A DNA stretch of 60,387 bases from Saccharopolyspora aridisoli (GTDB taxonomy: Bacteria; Actinomycetota; Actinomycetes; Mycobacteriales; Pseudonocardiaceae), in NCBI RefSeq assembly GCF_004348445.1, contig NZ_SMKV01000033.1, forward strand, positions 1 to 60,387, written 5' to 3'. The notes under the pieces were generated by a model. The model ran no database searches and was not told the DNA's origin. It saw nothing but the letters and a program-made list of their open reading frames with translations. A program made the position numbers and the translations under genes. How positions within the stretch are numbered: the first letter of the stretch is position 1; each line of letters starts with the position of its first letter. Below, one piece after another: positions 1 through 8,239 of this stretch.

Positions 1-110
1 ACCCGCGACTGCTGAACGGCCCCACCACCCCCGCCGACGGCCTCACCCTGAAGTCTTCGCTCGGCATGGGCGGCCACAACTCCGCGGTCGTGCTCGCTCC
101 GCCGGCCTGA
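1..110 (+). CDS. Beta-ketoacyl-ACP synthase, C-terminal end only
   Basis: The last 35 codons of a gene that starts outside the window; codons run in the frame beginning at base 3 and stop at TGA 108-110. The tail reads LKSSLGMGGHNSAVVLAPPA. The GGHN box is the C-terminal catalytic-histidine motif of the thiolase-fold ketosynthases (KAS II/FabF type and polyketide KS). These enzymes condense malonyl-ACP with an acyl primer. The fragment cannot distinguish a fatty-acid enzyme from a polyketide one. A hairpin 31 bases past the stop may be its terminator. Confidence 0.75.
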   Translation, partial: PRLLNGPTTPADGLTLKSSLGMGGHNSAVVLAPPA

Positions 111-140
111 ACCACGGGTTCCCGGGGACATCAACGTCGA

Positions 141-158
141 GGTGGTTGCCAAACCACC
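141..158 (+). terminator. Short hairpin after the ketosynthase gene
   Basis: Perfect 7-bp inverted repeat GGTGGTT / AACCACC with a GCCA loop, 31 bases downstream of the ketosynthase stop. There is no T-run, as is common for actinobacterial terminators. Its role is inferred from position only. Confidence 0.4.
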
Positions 159-285
159 CACGTGGCGCTACGCGCGCCTCTGCGGCTGGTTCGTCAGCAG
201 CTCGGCCTGCAGCCAGCAGCAAGTTAGGCGCGTCGTCGTGGGACTCCCGGTTTGCCGCGCATTAGGCGCTATTTGCGGGAAACCC

Positions 286-319
286 GGTGTCACGTAGGAG
301 GACCCTCTTGCGTGACACC
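286..319. terminator. Long hairpin between convergent genes
   Basis: Perfect 9-bp arms GGTGTCACG (286-294) and CGTGACACC (311-319). The intervening bases continue pairing (T-G, A-T, G-T, G-C, A-T, G-C), so the stem approaches 15 bp around a tight loop. It lies between the ketosynthase gene on the plus strand and the lipoprotein gene on the minus strand, so a two-way terminator is the simplest reading. The rest of 111-393 shows no credible gene. Confidence 0.5.
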
Positions 320-393
320 ACCGGGAGCGAGCTGGTGCTTCGTCGCGGAAGGCGGCGCGGCGCAAGCCGTTCGGTCCGGATCGCTTCTGGCGG

Positions 394-843
394 TCAGCAG
401 CCTTCGGTGGTGATGCCCTGTTCGCAGAGCCACTGCTGCTGGGTCTCGCCGGAGGTCTGCTCCTGGCCGCAGGCGGTGCCGCACTGCTGATAGCCGGGCA
501 GCTGGTCGTACTCCTCGTAGCTGTAGGGGTAGCCCGTGTCCTGCTTGTAGTCCTGGAACTGCTGGTAGTCGGTCTCGGGCCACTCCGGCTCGTAGGGCAC
601 GTATTCGTCAGGCGAGGAAGTCGACTCCTCGGGCGCGTGCGGTTCCGCCGGATCCTCGGCCGGCGGATCCGCAGGCTCGGTCACGGGAGGCGGCGGGGCG
701 ACGGCAGGCGCCGGGGCCGTGGTGCTCGCCGGTGGGGCTGGTGGAGGCGGCCCTGGAGCCGCGTCACCCCCGAAGCACGCCGAGCTCGCGAACAACACGG
801 CCGCGCACCCGAGAGCCGCAGCCGTGCCGGTGGAGAAATTCAT
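394..843 (-). CDS. Small putative lipoprotein, Pro-rich then acidic Tyr-rich, Cys-rich end
   Basis: A 149-residue protein from the ATG at 843, behind a GAGGGGAC ribosome-binding site. The N-terminus is a hydrophobic signal ending in FASSAC (Cys23). This is an imperfect lipobox because position -3 is Ser, so lipid attachment is likely but not certain. Residues 25-75 are Pro/Ala-rich, as in a cell-wall spacer. Residues 75-120 are acidic and rich in Tyr, Asp and Gln. The last 30 residues carry four cysteines (QQCGTACGQ, WLC, EGC), suggesting disulfides outside the cell. An in-frame upstream start at 966 would hide the signal peptide and is less likely. Family not recognised. Confidence 0.7.
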   Translation of the reverse strand: MNFSTGTAAALGCAAVLFASSACFGGDAAPGPPPPAPPASTTAPAPAVAPPPPVTEPADPPAEDPAEPHAPEESTSSPDEYVPYEPEWPETDYQQFQDYKQDTGYPYSYEEYDQLPGYQQCGTACGQEQTSGETQQQWLCEQGITTEGC

Positions 844-1140
844 CGAGGTCACGTCCCCTCGGCCGCGCATACCCCTGGTCAGCACAGTGCAGCAGCCGTC
901 GACGGGATGAGGCAGGGCCTTTGGCCTCTCCGCCGAGCTGCTGGTGCGGCCGGGTGTCCCAGCCACCGAGCGACCCCTTGCGGGGAGTGCCTGCGGTCTC
1001 GACCTGTGTCGTTACGGACTTTGATGTTCGGCATACCAGGTCGCAGTCCGGGGAGATCACAGGCACGCACGGTCAGCATCCATGGCGGGTGAGGAGGTGT
1101 TCTTGCCTGCACCGCGATTCCCTACGACCCGTTGCGCGCT

Positions 1141-1843
1141 TCAGCTGTTGTTTTGACTCGGGTGCGCACTCACGCGACGTGGGCCAAGGCCGCCAGGAAG
1201 GCGGTTCGTGCGCCTTCCGCGATCGATCTCGACCACCTTCTCCGGGGTGTCGTAGTGGTCGGTGGTGTGCGAAACGGCCAGGTAGCTGCCTGAGGGGACG
1301 GCTCGGCAGTAGGCGTCCAGGATCGCGGCGGGGTCCTTGGCGTCCGGGACGAAGTGCAGCACTGCGACGGCCAGCACCGCCACGGGTTGGTTGAAGTCCA
1401 GCAGCCCGGCCATCCCGGGCCCGTTCAGCACTTCTCGCGGGATTCTGCAGGTCGGCTTGCGTGACGGTGACGGTGTAGGTGTTCGACAGCATGCACTCGG
1501 TGTGCGCCACCGCGATGGGCTCGATGTCGACGTAGGCCACCCGCGTCGACGGGTCGACCGCGTGCGCTATCTCGTGGACCTGCCCGACCGTGGGAATGCC
1601 AGATCCCAGGTCGAGGAACTGCCGGATGCCGGCGTCGAGGCAGAACCTGACCGCGCGCTGCAGGAAAGCTCTGTTCGCACGGGCGCCGGGAATCATCGTG
1701 GGAGTCACCTGAACCGCTCGTGCGGCAGCTGCGCGATCGGGGGTGAAGTTGTGCGAACCACTCAGGTAGTAGTCGTACATCCTGGCCGCGTTCGGCGTCT
1801 CGACGTGGAGATTGCCACCGACCCAGCTCGTTGCCTCGCTCAC
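1141..1843 (-). pseudogene. SAM-dependent methyltransferase of the PF04672 (DUF574) type, frameshifted
   Basis: Starts at GTG 1843 behind GGGGGCGGA. The first part carries the family's signature: NLHVETPNAARMYDYYLSGS near the start, then RAFLQRAVRFCLDAGIRQFL and DLGSGIPT, the SAM-binding loop. The frame breaks near 1435, where one extra base follows the codons for NPA. The continuation lies in another frame (EVLNGPG, then VAVLHFVPDAKDP and GSYLAVSHTTDHYDTPEKVVE) and stops at 1141 without the usual C-terminal segment. One frameshift plus a shortened tail argue for decay, although a base-call error could explain the frameshift alone. Such proteins are abundant in Streptomyces-like genomes and mostly lack an assigned substrate. 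Confidence 0.75.
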
Positions 1844-2112
1844 GCTCCGCCCCCTTCGGCTCCACACCGCCGAATCACCTGATCGTCTCGCCGTGGCCGG
1901 TTTCAACCGCCGTTTCGGTGCCGGAGCCCGCGCGCTCACCCGTACCGACGCCGTCCGGGTGACCTGCGTGGTGCTCGCCGGCGTCGCGCAGCGCACAGCA
2001 CCTGACGCCAACGTTGCCTTGAGCCCGTTCCGCACAAGAGGTGCTGGACACCACCGGGGAGCGCCGACGAGACCTCCGCCGCGTTGCGCGACGTGCTGCT
2101 CCCAACGCTGGC

Positions 2113-2691
2113 TCAGGGGTGCAGTTGGGGCCGGTAGACGAGTTCTTGGACGTGCTCGTCGAAGGTTCGGTGTGCGAGGAGTTCCGAGTCGAAGTCGGCT
2201 GCGTTCTCGAAGATCGGGTCCAGGCCGGTGCGGCCTGTGATCACCGGGAAGAGCGTGACCTGGACGCGGTCGACGAGGCCGGCGGCCATCAGCGCGCGGT
2301 TCATCGAGAGGCTGCCGTGCGAGCGAAGCGCACATCGGACTCCTCCTTGAGTCGGGCGACGACATCGACGGCATCTCCTCTCGCGATCCGCGCGTCAGGC
2401 CAGTCGAGCGGTTCCTGCAGCGTGTTCGACACGACCGTCGCGGGCTTCTTCCGCATCAGCGTTGACCCAGGCGTCGCGCACGTCGGAATCCTCGTCGCTC
2501 GCGGCGAGCATCTGCGCGAACACCCGATACGTGTTCGCGCCGAGGACCATCCGCTGCTCGCCCTCGTGCAGGGCGCGCCGGTGGTCGAGGAGCTCAGGTC
2601 CCTGCTTGCCCCAGTAGCCGGTCCAGTCGCCTCCGGCAGCGCCGAAGCCGTCGAGGCTGGAGAAGACGTCGAACGTGCAGGTCGCAGTCAT
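2113..2691 (-). pseudogene. Dihydrofolate reductase-like (RibD C-terminal family) protein, two frameshifts
   Basis: Starts at ATG 2691 behind GGGAGAAC. The N-terminal frame gives TATCTFDVFSSLDGF and RMVLGANTYRVFAQML, the RibD_C/YyaP-like pattern. Near 2457-2460 the frame shifts to MRKKPATVVSNTLQEPLDWP and ARGDAVDVVARLKEESDV. Near 2325-2331 it shifts again to LRSHGSLSMNRALMAAGLVD, then VTLFPVITG, and ends at 2113. The concatenated product would be about 190 residues, the usual length for this NADPH-dependent reductase family. Each break needs only a single-base indel. This and the frameshifted methyltransferase at 1141-1843 lie side by side, so this stretch is decaying or poorly base-called. 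Confidence 0.75.
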
Positions 2692-2765
2692 GAGCAGTTC
2701 TCCCAGCGCAGTCGTCTCGCGTCTCGGAGATGAGGACCGGAACACGGCGCGGAACTCATCGCTCC

Positions 2766-3398
2766 TCAGTTCTGGACCGCCAGACCCGTGCCAAGGGTGA
2801 TGAGGGCAGCGGCTGAGGCGCCGGTGATGGTTCGTTGGACCTCGCGGCGCTGCAGCCAGGTCTGGACCTGACCGAGGACCGCGATCAGCAGGACGTACCA
2901 GATCAGGGAGAGCAAGCAGAAGAGCGCGGCGAGCAAGGTGTGCTGTGCCAGCGTCGGCATCCCTGGCAACGTGAACTGGGGGAACAGGGCGAGGTAGAAG
3001 GCGGCGACCTTCGGGTTGAGCAGGTTGCTGAGCAGGCCTTGTCGGAACGCGTGACGGCTGTGGAGGTCCGGACGGGCCGGTGCCTCCTCGGCACCTCGCG
3101 CCGGTCCGCCCTTGCGGATGAGGCTGATCAGCGCGCGAACGCCCAGGTAGATCAGGTACGCCGCGCCCGCGAGGCGCATGACGTCGTAGAGGGGGCCGGA
3201 AGCTCGCAGCAGTGCGGTCAGCCCCGCGACCGCGGCCGCGGCGAGGATCGTGTTGCCCGTCATGATCCCGGTGGCGGTGGCGATCGCCGCGGATCTTCCC
3301 GCTACGGCGGCGTTGCGCAGCAGCAACGCCAGGTCAGGGCCTGGTACGACGATCACGGCCAAGCACGCTCCGACGAACGCCAGCAACTGCCCGGACAC
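2766..3398 (-). CDS. LysE/RhtB family amino-acid exporter
   Basis: A 210-residue membrane protein from GTG 3398 with GAGGGGG upstream. The hallmark VVPGPDLALLLRNAAVAGR sits near residue 17-35 after the first membrane segment. About six hydrophobic segments follow, and NLLNPKVAAFYLALFPQF (a conserved LysE/RhtB motif) lies in the middle. This family exports amino acids or small polar metabolites; the substrate here cannot be read from the sequence. A longer open frame reaches 3503, but its extra residues are non-hydrophobic and unlike the family. Confidence 0.85.
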   Translation of the reverse strand: MSGQLLAFVGACLAVIVVPGPDLALLLRNAAVAGRSAAIATATGIMTGNTILAAAAVAGLTALLRASGPLYDVMRLAGAAYLIYLGVRALISLIRKGGPARGAEEAPARPDLHSRHAFRQGLLSNLLNPKVAAFYLALFPQFTLPGMPTLAQHTLLAALFCLLSLIWYVLLIAVLGQVQTWLQRREVQRTITGASAAALITLGTGLAVQN

Positions 3399-3723
3399 CC
3401 GATACCCCCTCGTCTCCCGCGCACCCTTCGTGCCGACAGCACGATGATCCCCGGCGCTGGGGGAGAGACAAATCCCGGAAGCCCCGGCTGTTCCTCGGCT
3501 CACAGGTTCGGGCGGGGCCCCGACAGGCGAGGGCGACCCGCGCCATCCATGATTTCCGATCTCAAGAGTGGTCCTACTGGAAACGATGGCACGCAGACCG
3601 GATCGGGGACATCGCGGCGAACCACGTCGTTTCGCTCCGGCAACGTCCTGCTCAACTACCGCCCGCTCTGAACCCGAACGCGCCTGGCACCCGAAGCGGG
3701 TGCCAGGCGCGTTCGGTCTCTCC
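3399..3723. other. Intergenic stretch without a credible gene
   Basis: The 325 bases between the LysE start and the DUF1059 gene hold no frame with recognisable protein content. The first part should carry the LysE promoter; the right end carries a very strong hairpin at 3674-3716. Confidence 0.5.
3674..3716 (-). terminator. Perfect 20-bp stem, 3-base loop terminator
   Basis: CCGAACGCGCCTGGCACCCG at 3674-3693 is exactly complementary to 3697-3716, separated only by AAG. It begins 8 bases beyond the stop of the DUF1059 gene on the minus strand, which is the expected place for its terminator. No U-tract follows on either strand. Confidence 0.8.
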
Positions 3724-4218
3724 TCAGAGCGCTTCGGCGCGGACGACGTCGAGGTTGTGGAACGTCGGTTCGCCCTCGCAGAGGTTGCGCATGCGTTCCG
3801 ACAGCTCCTCGGTTTCCGGCAGGTGCGAGTTGCGGATCGCCTCGTCGTAGGAGGGGAACTCGACCATCTCGTAGTACAGGTCCGGTTGCTCGTGGTCCTC
3901 GGCGAGCACCGCCCGGGTCGCCGTGCGCTTGCCGCCGGTGCGGTCCTCCCACTCGGTCAGCAGCTCGCTGAGCTCCTCGCGCCGGTGGGTCTTGAACTCG
4001 ATCAGCTGGACGAACTCCATCGCGCCCTTGGACGAGGCGGTCTCGTCCTCGATCATGCTGCGCACCTGCTCGCGCAGCTCCGGGGTGTCGTCGTGGCCGT
4101 GCGTGGACACCGCGTGCTCGACGGCCGCGCGCACCACCTCGTCCTCCTCGCCGATGATGGTCAGCGAGCAGTTGATGTCACTGGGCGTCTTGCGGCAGTC
4201 CGCTACTTTCCTCGTCAT
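3724..4218 (-). CDS. DUF1059 domain protein with an added C-terminal domain
   Basis: 164 residues from ATG 4218 behind GAGGAGGGAACC, a strong site that rules out the longer frame to 4320. Residues 1-60 match the small DUF1059 proteins: VADCRKTPSDINCSLTIIGE, then VEHAVSTHGH and TPELREQVRSMI, with two cysteines. Residues 65-164 form a second unit (MEFVQLIEFKTHRREELSEL, then LYYEMVEFPSYDEAIRNS) that looks like a dimeric alpha-beta barrel of the NIPSNAP/ABM kind. No function is established for DUF1059; the combination is worth noting. The downstream hairpin at 3674 closes the transcript. Confidence 0.75.
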   Translation of the reverse strand: MTRKVADCRKTPSDINCSLTIIGEEDEVVRAAVEHAVSTHGHDDTPELREQVRSMIEDETASSKGAMEFVQLIEFKTHRREELSELLTEWEDRTGGKRTATRAVLAEDHEQPDLYYEMVEFPSYDEAIRNSHLPETEELSERMRNLCEGEPTFHNLDVVRAEAL

Positions 4219-4231
4219 CGTGGTTCCCTCC

Positions 4232-4849
4232 TCATTCTGCTCCGCGCAGCCACGCGGCCTCGCGCACGTACTGCGGATTCGGATACGTTGCGACGCCCCG
4301 CACCAGTGGTGGTTCCGCACGGGGCCAGGACCATTCGACGTCGTGCGTGATGAGCCCGCCGTGCCGGAGGTGCATCAGGGCGTCGACGTCGAGCCGCGTG
4401 GCGGGGGCGGTGTCCAGGAACAGCAGCTGTCCGGTCCGGCGGAGCACCCTGGCGATCTCCCGCGCCGCGAGGGACGGATGCTTCGCGCGGGTCAGCGCGA
4501 AGCGGCAGACCACGACGTCGAAAGCCCGGTCCGGGAACGGGAGGTCCTCCGGTGCGGCGTCGACCTCCTCCGCCTGCAGCGGGAGTTCCGCGTCCCGGAC
4601 CTCGCCCGCTCCGACGAGCGCCAGGTGGCAGATGTGCGCGTAAGCGGGCAGGTCATCGGTGTGGCCCGCGCCGATGTCGAGGACCCGGCCGGACGCCCGT
4701 CGTCCGGCCGACATCCGGAACCGCTCCGGCAGTCCGGACGCCCGCTCGTTCGACACCACGCTCGGCAGGAGTTCCGTCATGCACCGAGCATGTGCCTGCC
4801 CCCACCGAGCGACCAGAGGCTTTGGTCCGACCTGACGTGCCGCGGTCAT
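4232..4849 (-). CDS. Class I SAM-dependent methyltransferase
   Basis: Up to 205 residues. RVLDIGAGHTDDLPAY is the glycine-rich SAM loop, PFPDRAFDVVVCRFAL is motif II with the acidic strand end, and the tail keeps VLRRTGQLLFLDTAP. The start is uncertain: ATG 4849 gives 205 residues, ATG 4780 gives 182. Neither has a strong ribosome-binding site. The 5' part overlaps the 3' end of the EamA gene, by 197 or 128 bases depending on the start, which is unusually long. The substrate is not evident. The DUF1059 gene follows 13 bases later on the same strand, so the two are probably co-transcribed. Confidence 0.8.
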   Translation of the reverse strand: MTAARQVGPKPLVARWGQAHARCMTELLPSVVSNERASGLPERFRMSAGRRASGRVLDIGAGHTDDLPAYAHICHLALVGAGEVRDAELPLQAEEVDAAPEDLPFPDRAFDVVVCRFALTRAKHPSLAAREIARVLRRTGQLLFLDTAPATRLDVDALMHLRHGGLITHDVEWSWPRAEPPLVRGVATYPNPQYVREAAWLRGAE

Positions 4850-5699
4850 CGTTCCCGCGGAGGGCGAGGACTCCGATCAGGGCCAGGAGGAAGCCGGGGA
4901 TCGTGGTGAGCTGGAAGGGTTGGTCGAGGGCGAGTGCGCTCCAGGTCGCGGCGACCGCCGGGGTCAGGAAAAGCAGGGCGCTGACGGCGAGCGATCCCGA
5001 GCGGTCCAAGACCAGCAGGTAGCAGCCGTAGCCGCCGACGAAGGGCAGCAGGACCAGGAAGGCGACGGCGGTCCAGAACTCGGGTGTGGCAGGCGGGACG
5101 AATCCGCCGCCCGCGGTGGCGACGAGGCCGAAGCCTGCCAAGGCGGCGGCGGACTGCACGGTCAGCGAGTCGAGCAGGTCGTAGCCGCTGGGACGGGGTC
5201 GGCGGTCGCCGAGCAGCGTCGCGGCCGTGAGGGCGACCATGCCGGCGACGACCACGAGCACGCCGAGCGCACCCCCTCCCGCGCCGATGTCGGCGACGAC
5301 CACCAGCCCGACACCGGTGACCCCGGCCGCGAGACCGAGACCCCTTCGCGCGCCGAGTGATTCGTGCTTGGTTCTGCTGGTGATCACGGCGACGAGCACT
5401 GGTTGCAGCGATGCGATCAGCGCGCTGGTGCCGGCCGGAACCCCGAGCGACGCGCCGTGGAAGACGCCGGAGAGGTAGACGGCCTGCCCGAGCACGCCGA
5501 GGACGATCTCGTGGACCAGGAACGCGCGGCCGTACCGGCGGCGTCTCGTGACCGCGATTCCCAGCAGGACCGCGGTCGTCACCGCGTAGCGCCAGAACAG
5601 GCTCGTGTTGGCGGAGGCGCCGGTGTCGGCCGCCATGCCCGCGCCGACGAAACCGGAACTCCAGAAGACGACGAAGGCGACCGGAAGCAGTGCTCGCAT
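4653..5699 (-). CDS. EamA/DMT family transporter
   Basis: Starts at ATG 5699 with MRALLPVAFVVFWSSGFVGA, typical of the EamA (RhaT/DMT) ten-helix permeases. The second repeat begins near FWTAVAFLVLLPFVGGYGCY and ends in TTIPGFLLALIGVLALRG. The open frame continues about 65 residues beyond the last helix into an arginine-rich tail that overlaps the methyltransferase gene. If the frame were shifted by one base near the end, it would stop in an ATGA overlapping the ATG at 4849, so the long tail may reflect an indel. It is divergent from the TetR gene and probably controlled by it. Substrate unknown; small metabolites or drugs are typical. Confidence 0.85.
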   Translation of the reverse strand: MRALLPVAFVVFWSSGFVGAGMAADTGASANTSLFWRYAVTTAVLLGIAVTRRRRYGRAFLVHEIVLGVLGQAVYLSGVFHGASLGVPAGTSALIASLQPVLVAVITSRTKHESLGARRGLGLAAGVTGVGLVVVADIGAGGGALGVLVVVAGMVALTAATLLGDRRPRPSGYDLLDSLTVQSAAALAGFGLVATAGGGFVPPATPEFWTAVAFLVLLPFVGGYGCYLLVLDRSGSLAVSALLFLTPAVAATWSALALDQPFQLTTIPGFLLALIGVLALRGNDDRGTSGRTKASGRSVGAGTCSVHDGTPAERGVERAGVRTAGAVPDVGRTTGVRPGPRHRRGPHR

Positions 5700-5713
5700 G
5701 TCGCCAAGTAACC

Positions 5714-5727
5714 ATACCGGTGGGTAT
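5714..5727. promoter_or_regulatory. TetR operator overlapping a promoter -10
   Basis: ATACC-GGTG-GGTAT is an inverted repeat with a 4-base spacer in the 64-bp gap between the divergent EamA and TetR genes. It overlaps TATACT (5725-5730), an almost consensus -10 for the TetR transcript. A repressor bound here would block its own promoter and probably the divergent one. The ATACCnnnnGGTAT layout is common for TetR proteins of this subfamily. Confidence 0.75.
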
Positions 5728-5763
5728 ACTCGCAGTGTCCTGTTCTGGGAGGGGGTGCTGACG

Positions 5764-6339
5764 ATGGCGAGGACGGCGAATCCGGACACACCCGCGGGGA
5801 GGAAGATCCTCGAAGTCGCGGGGGTGCTGTTCTACGAGCGAGGCATCGGGGCGGTCGGGGTCGACCTGATCGCCGAGGAGGCGGGCACGACCAAGAAGAC
5901 CCTCTACGACCGCTTCGGCTCGAAGGACGCACTGGTCGCGGCCTACCTCAAGCGTCGCGAGCAGCGCTGGGAGGAGTTCCTCGACGAGTGGATGCGCGCT
6001 CACCACCCGGAGTCGGGTCTCGACCGTGTGCTGGCCGTGCTCGACGCCGAGGAGGCGTGGTGGGCGGGCAGCAGGCGGGGCTGCGCGTTCGTCAACGCCC
6101 ACGCCGAACTCGGCGAGAGCGACCACCCTGGACGAGCAGTGCTGCACGAGAGCAAGCGCCGCTCCCGCGCGATGTTCATCGCCCTGCTCGCCGAAGGCGG
6201 GGTTCCCGACGCGGAAACCGTCGGTGCCCGGGTCCACATGGTCTACGAGGGGGCCATGGTCAACCTCACCGTCGGCGGGATGACCGACGCCTTCGACGAA
6301 GCCAGGGACATGATCCGCGCCCTGGTCGGGGAGCGGTGA
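5764..6339 (+). CDS. TetR family transcriptional regulator
   Basis: 191 residues from ATG 5764 behind GGGAGGGGG. The N-terminal helix-turn-helix is LIAEEAGTTKKTLYDRFGSK (about residues 34-53). The C-terminal part has WAGSRRGCAFVNAHAELGES, a ligand-pocket pattern seen in many actinobacterial TetR proteins next to exporters. Divergent from the EamA transporter, with the palindrome 5714-5727 between them; auto-repression and repression of the transporter are inferred. The ligand is unknown. Confidence 0.88.
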   Translation: MARTANPDTPAGRKILEVAGVLFYERGIGAVGVDLIAEEAGTTKKTLYDRFGSKDALVAAYLKRREQRWEEFLDEWMRAHHPESGLDRVLAVLDAEEAWWAGSRRGCAFVNAHAELGESDHPGRAVLHESKRRSRAMFIALLAEGGVPDAETVGARVHMVYEGAMVNLTVGGMTDAFDEARDMIRALVGER

Positions 6340-6466
6340 TCACGTCCGGCATCGACGGTTCTGGTCGGAACTGACCGGGCATGACGGACCTCGATCACGG
6401 ACGGTCCAGAACCGGCTCTGGCGGCCGCTCGGGACCCGGCGGATCACTCGCCGGCTGTTCCCCTGC

Positions 6467-6955
6467 TCAATCGGTCGCGACCTGGACCTTCTCGCCGCCG
6501 GTGAGCATCATGAGCTGGTTGAGGTCGAGGGGGACGACGGTGTGCGGCGTGCCCGCGGCGACCCAGATCGTCGAGTAGTCGCTGAGCGCCTCGTCGATGA
6601 CCGTGCGCACCGGGGAGGGATGCCCCACCGGCGCCACCCCGCCGATGGCTTGGCCGGTCACGGCGCGGACCTGCTTCGCGGAGGCCATGCGGACCTCGCG
6701 GGCGCCGACGTTCGCGGCGAGGAGGTCGGTGTCGACCCTGTGGCGCCCGCTGGTCATCACGAGCAGGGGCTGCTCGTCGGCGAGGAAGAGGAGGCTGCTG
6801 GCGATCGCGCCGACCTCGCATCCCAGCGCTGAGGCCGCCTCTTCGGCGGTGCGCGCGGCGTCGGGCAGTTCGCGCACCCGAGCGGCCACCCCCGCGTCGG
6901 ACAGCTGCTGCTGCACGAGGCGACTGCGCTCGGGCAGGTGCTGGTCATCGGTCAC
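6467..6955 (-). CDS. YbaK/EbsC-type aminoacyl-tRNA deacylase
   Basis: 162 residues from GTG 6955, which has AGGAGG at the right distance; an upstream in-frame ATG at 7003 lacks one. The family pattern is clear: EEAASALGCEVGAIASSLLF, then PLLVMTSGRHRVDTDLLAAN, then GQAIGGVAPVGHPSP, the YbaK substrate-pocket loop. Members hydrolyse mischarged tRNAs such as Cys-tRNA(Pro). It stands alone and convergent with the TetR gene. Which tRNA it edits cannot be told from the sequence. Confidence 0.85.
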   Translation of the reverse strand: MTDDQHLPERSRLVQQQLSDAGVAARVRELPDAARTAEEAASALGCEVGAIASSLLFLADEQPLLVMTSGRHRVDTDLLAANVGAREVRMASAKQVRAVTGQAIGGVAPVGHPSPVRTVIDEALSDYSTIWVAAGTPHTVVPLDLNQLMMLTGGEKVQVATD

Positions 6956-7239
6956 GGTTCGAATCCTCCTGTGGTACGTCGGGTCCCGCGCGAAGTTCAT
7001 CACCCTGTTTACCGAACCCCGCTTCCCGGTGCGGAGGAATTCCCACTGGGGACGAGGACATGCCGAAGATCAGTCCCGGCCGGCCTGCAGCTGCGAATGG
7101 CGGGTGCGCTCGCGCTGTTCGACGCGCGCTCACGTGGATCGACCCCCGGGTCGTGATTCCGGTCCTGTTCGGGTTCTGCGCGTGCGGTTGGCCCATATCC
7201 TGGGGCGGCACATTCCGCTGAACGGGGGAGCGCAGTTCG

Positions 7240-8043
7240 TTGGTCGAGACGGTTGGGGTCAGGTCCGGGTACTTCGAGCGCACCGGGGAGGGCCGGTACA
7301 AGCCGACTGCGCACGTGGGCGGGGCTTGGCGAGCCGATGAGCAGCACTTCAGCCCGCTCGGCGGCCTCATCGTGCACGCCATCGAACAGGCCCGGGCCGC
7401 TGAGGGGCGTCCGGAACTGCTGATGAGCCGGATCAGCTTCGACATCCTCGGCAAGATCGCGCTGGAGGAGTTCGACGTCCACGTCGAGACCGTCCGTCCC
7501 GGCAAGACCATCGAGCTCACCGAGGCCACCGTGGTCATCGGTGGGCGGGCCGTCGTCCGAGCCCGAGCCTGGCTGCTGGCGGCCGTGGACACCGACATCG
7601 TCGCCGGTGGCGCGCCGGTCGCGCTGACCCCGCCGGAGCAGTTGGAGCCGTGGGCCATGGATTCGGTGTGGTCCGGCGGTTTCATCGAGTCGCTGCACAC
7701 CCGCGTCGTCGGTCGACCGCAGCCCGGCCGCACCACCGCGTGGGTGTCCACCGGCCACGACCTCGTCGAGGGGGAGGAGGTCAGCCCGCTCGCCTCTTTC
7801 GTCGCGCTGATCGACACCGCCAACGGCATCGCGGTGCGCCAGGAACCCACCAAGTGGATGTTCCCCAACGTCGACCTCACGATCCACCTCCACCGCCAGC
7901 CCGAGGGCGAATGGACCGGTCTCGACACCGAGGTCACCTTCGGGTCCAGCGGTCAGGGCCTGACCAGCACCGACCTGCACGATGTCAACGGCCCGGTGGG
8001 TCACGCGGAGCAGATCCTCACCGTGCGTCCGCTGACGACCTGA
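7240..8043 (+). CDS. Thioesterase family protein (double hotdog, TesB-like)
   Basis: 267 residues from TTG 7240, preceded by GGGGGAG. The N-terminal half has HVGGAWRADEQHFSPLGGLI and FDILGKIALEEFDVHVETVR, matching the acyl-CoA thioesterase-like double-hotdog proteins of mycobacteria and relatives. The second half has VSPLASFVALIDTANGIA and TKWMFPNVDLTIHLHRQPEG, a hotdog motif that includes the active-site Asp/Asn region. The likely role is acyl-CoA hydrolysis; chain-length preference is unknown. Monocistronic. Confidence 0.8.
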   Translation: MVETVGVRSGYFERTGEGRYKPTAHVGGAWRADEQHFSPLGGLIVHAIEQARAAEGRPELLMSRISFDILGKIALEEFDVHVETVRPGKTIELTEATVVIGGRAVVRARAWLLAAVDTDIVAGGAPVALTPPEQLEPWAMDSVWSGGFIESLHTRVVGRPQPGRTTAWVSTGHDLVEGEEVSPLASFVALIDTANGIAVRQEPTKWMFPNVDLTIHLHRQPEGEWTGLDTEVTFGSSGQGLTSTDLHDVNGPVGHAEQILTVRPLTT

Positions 8044-8239
8044 GCGGCGTCCCCGCACTGGTGGTTGCTGCGGGGTGGGGTGTGGGCCGGCGGTGCCGCG
8101 GCGGATCGTCCGTCTGGACGGCGGGATTCGACCGGAGCGTGGCTTTTTTGGTGAATTCCTGACAGAGAGGCGAGTTCGCAGGGCACTTCCGGGAGCATCC
8201 GCAGCTGCAGATGATCCTTCGCAGCGAGAGGTGTCCCGC

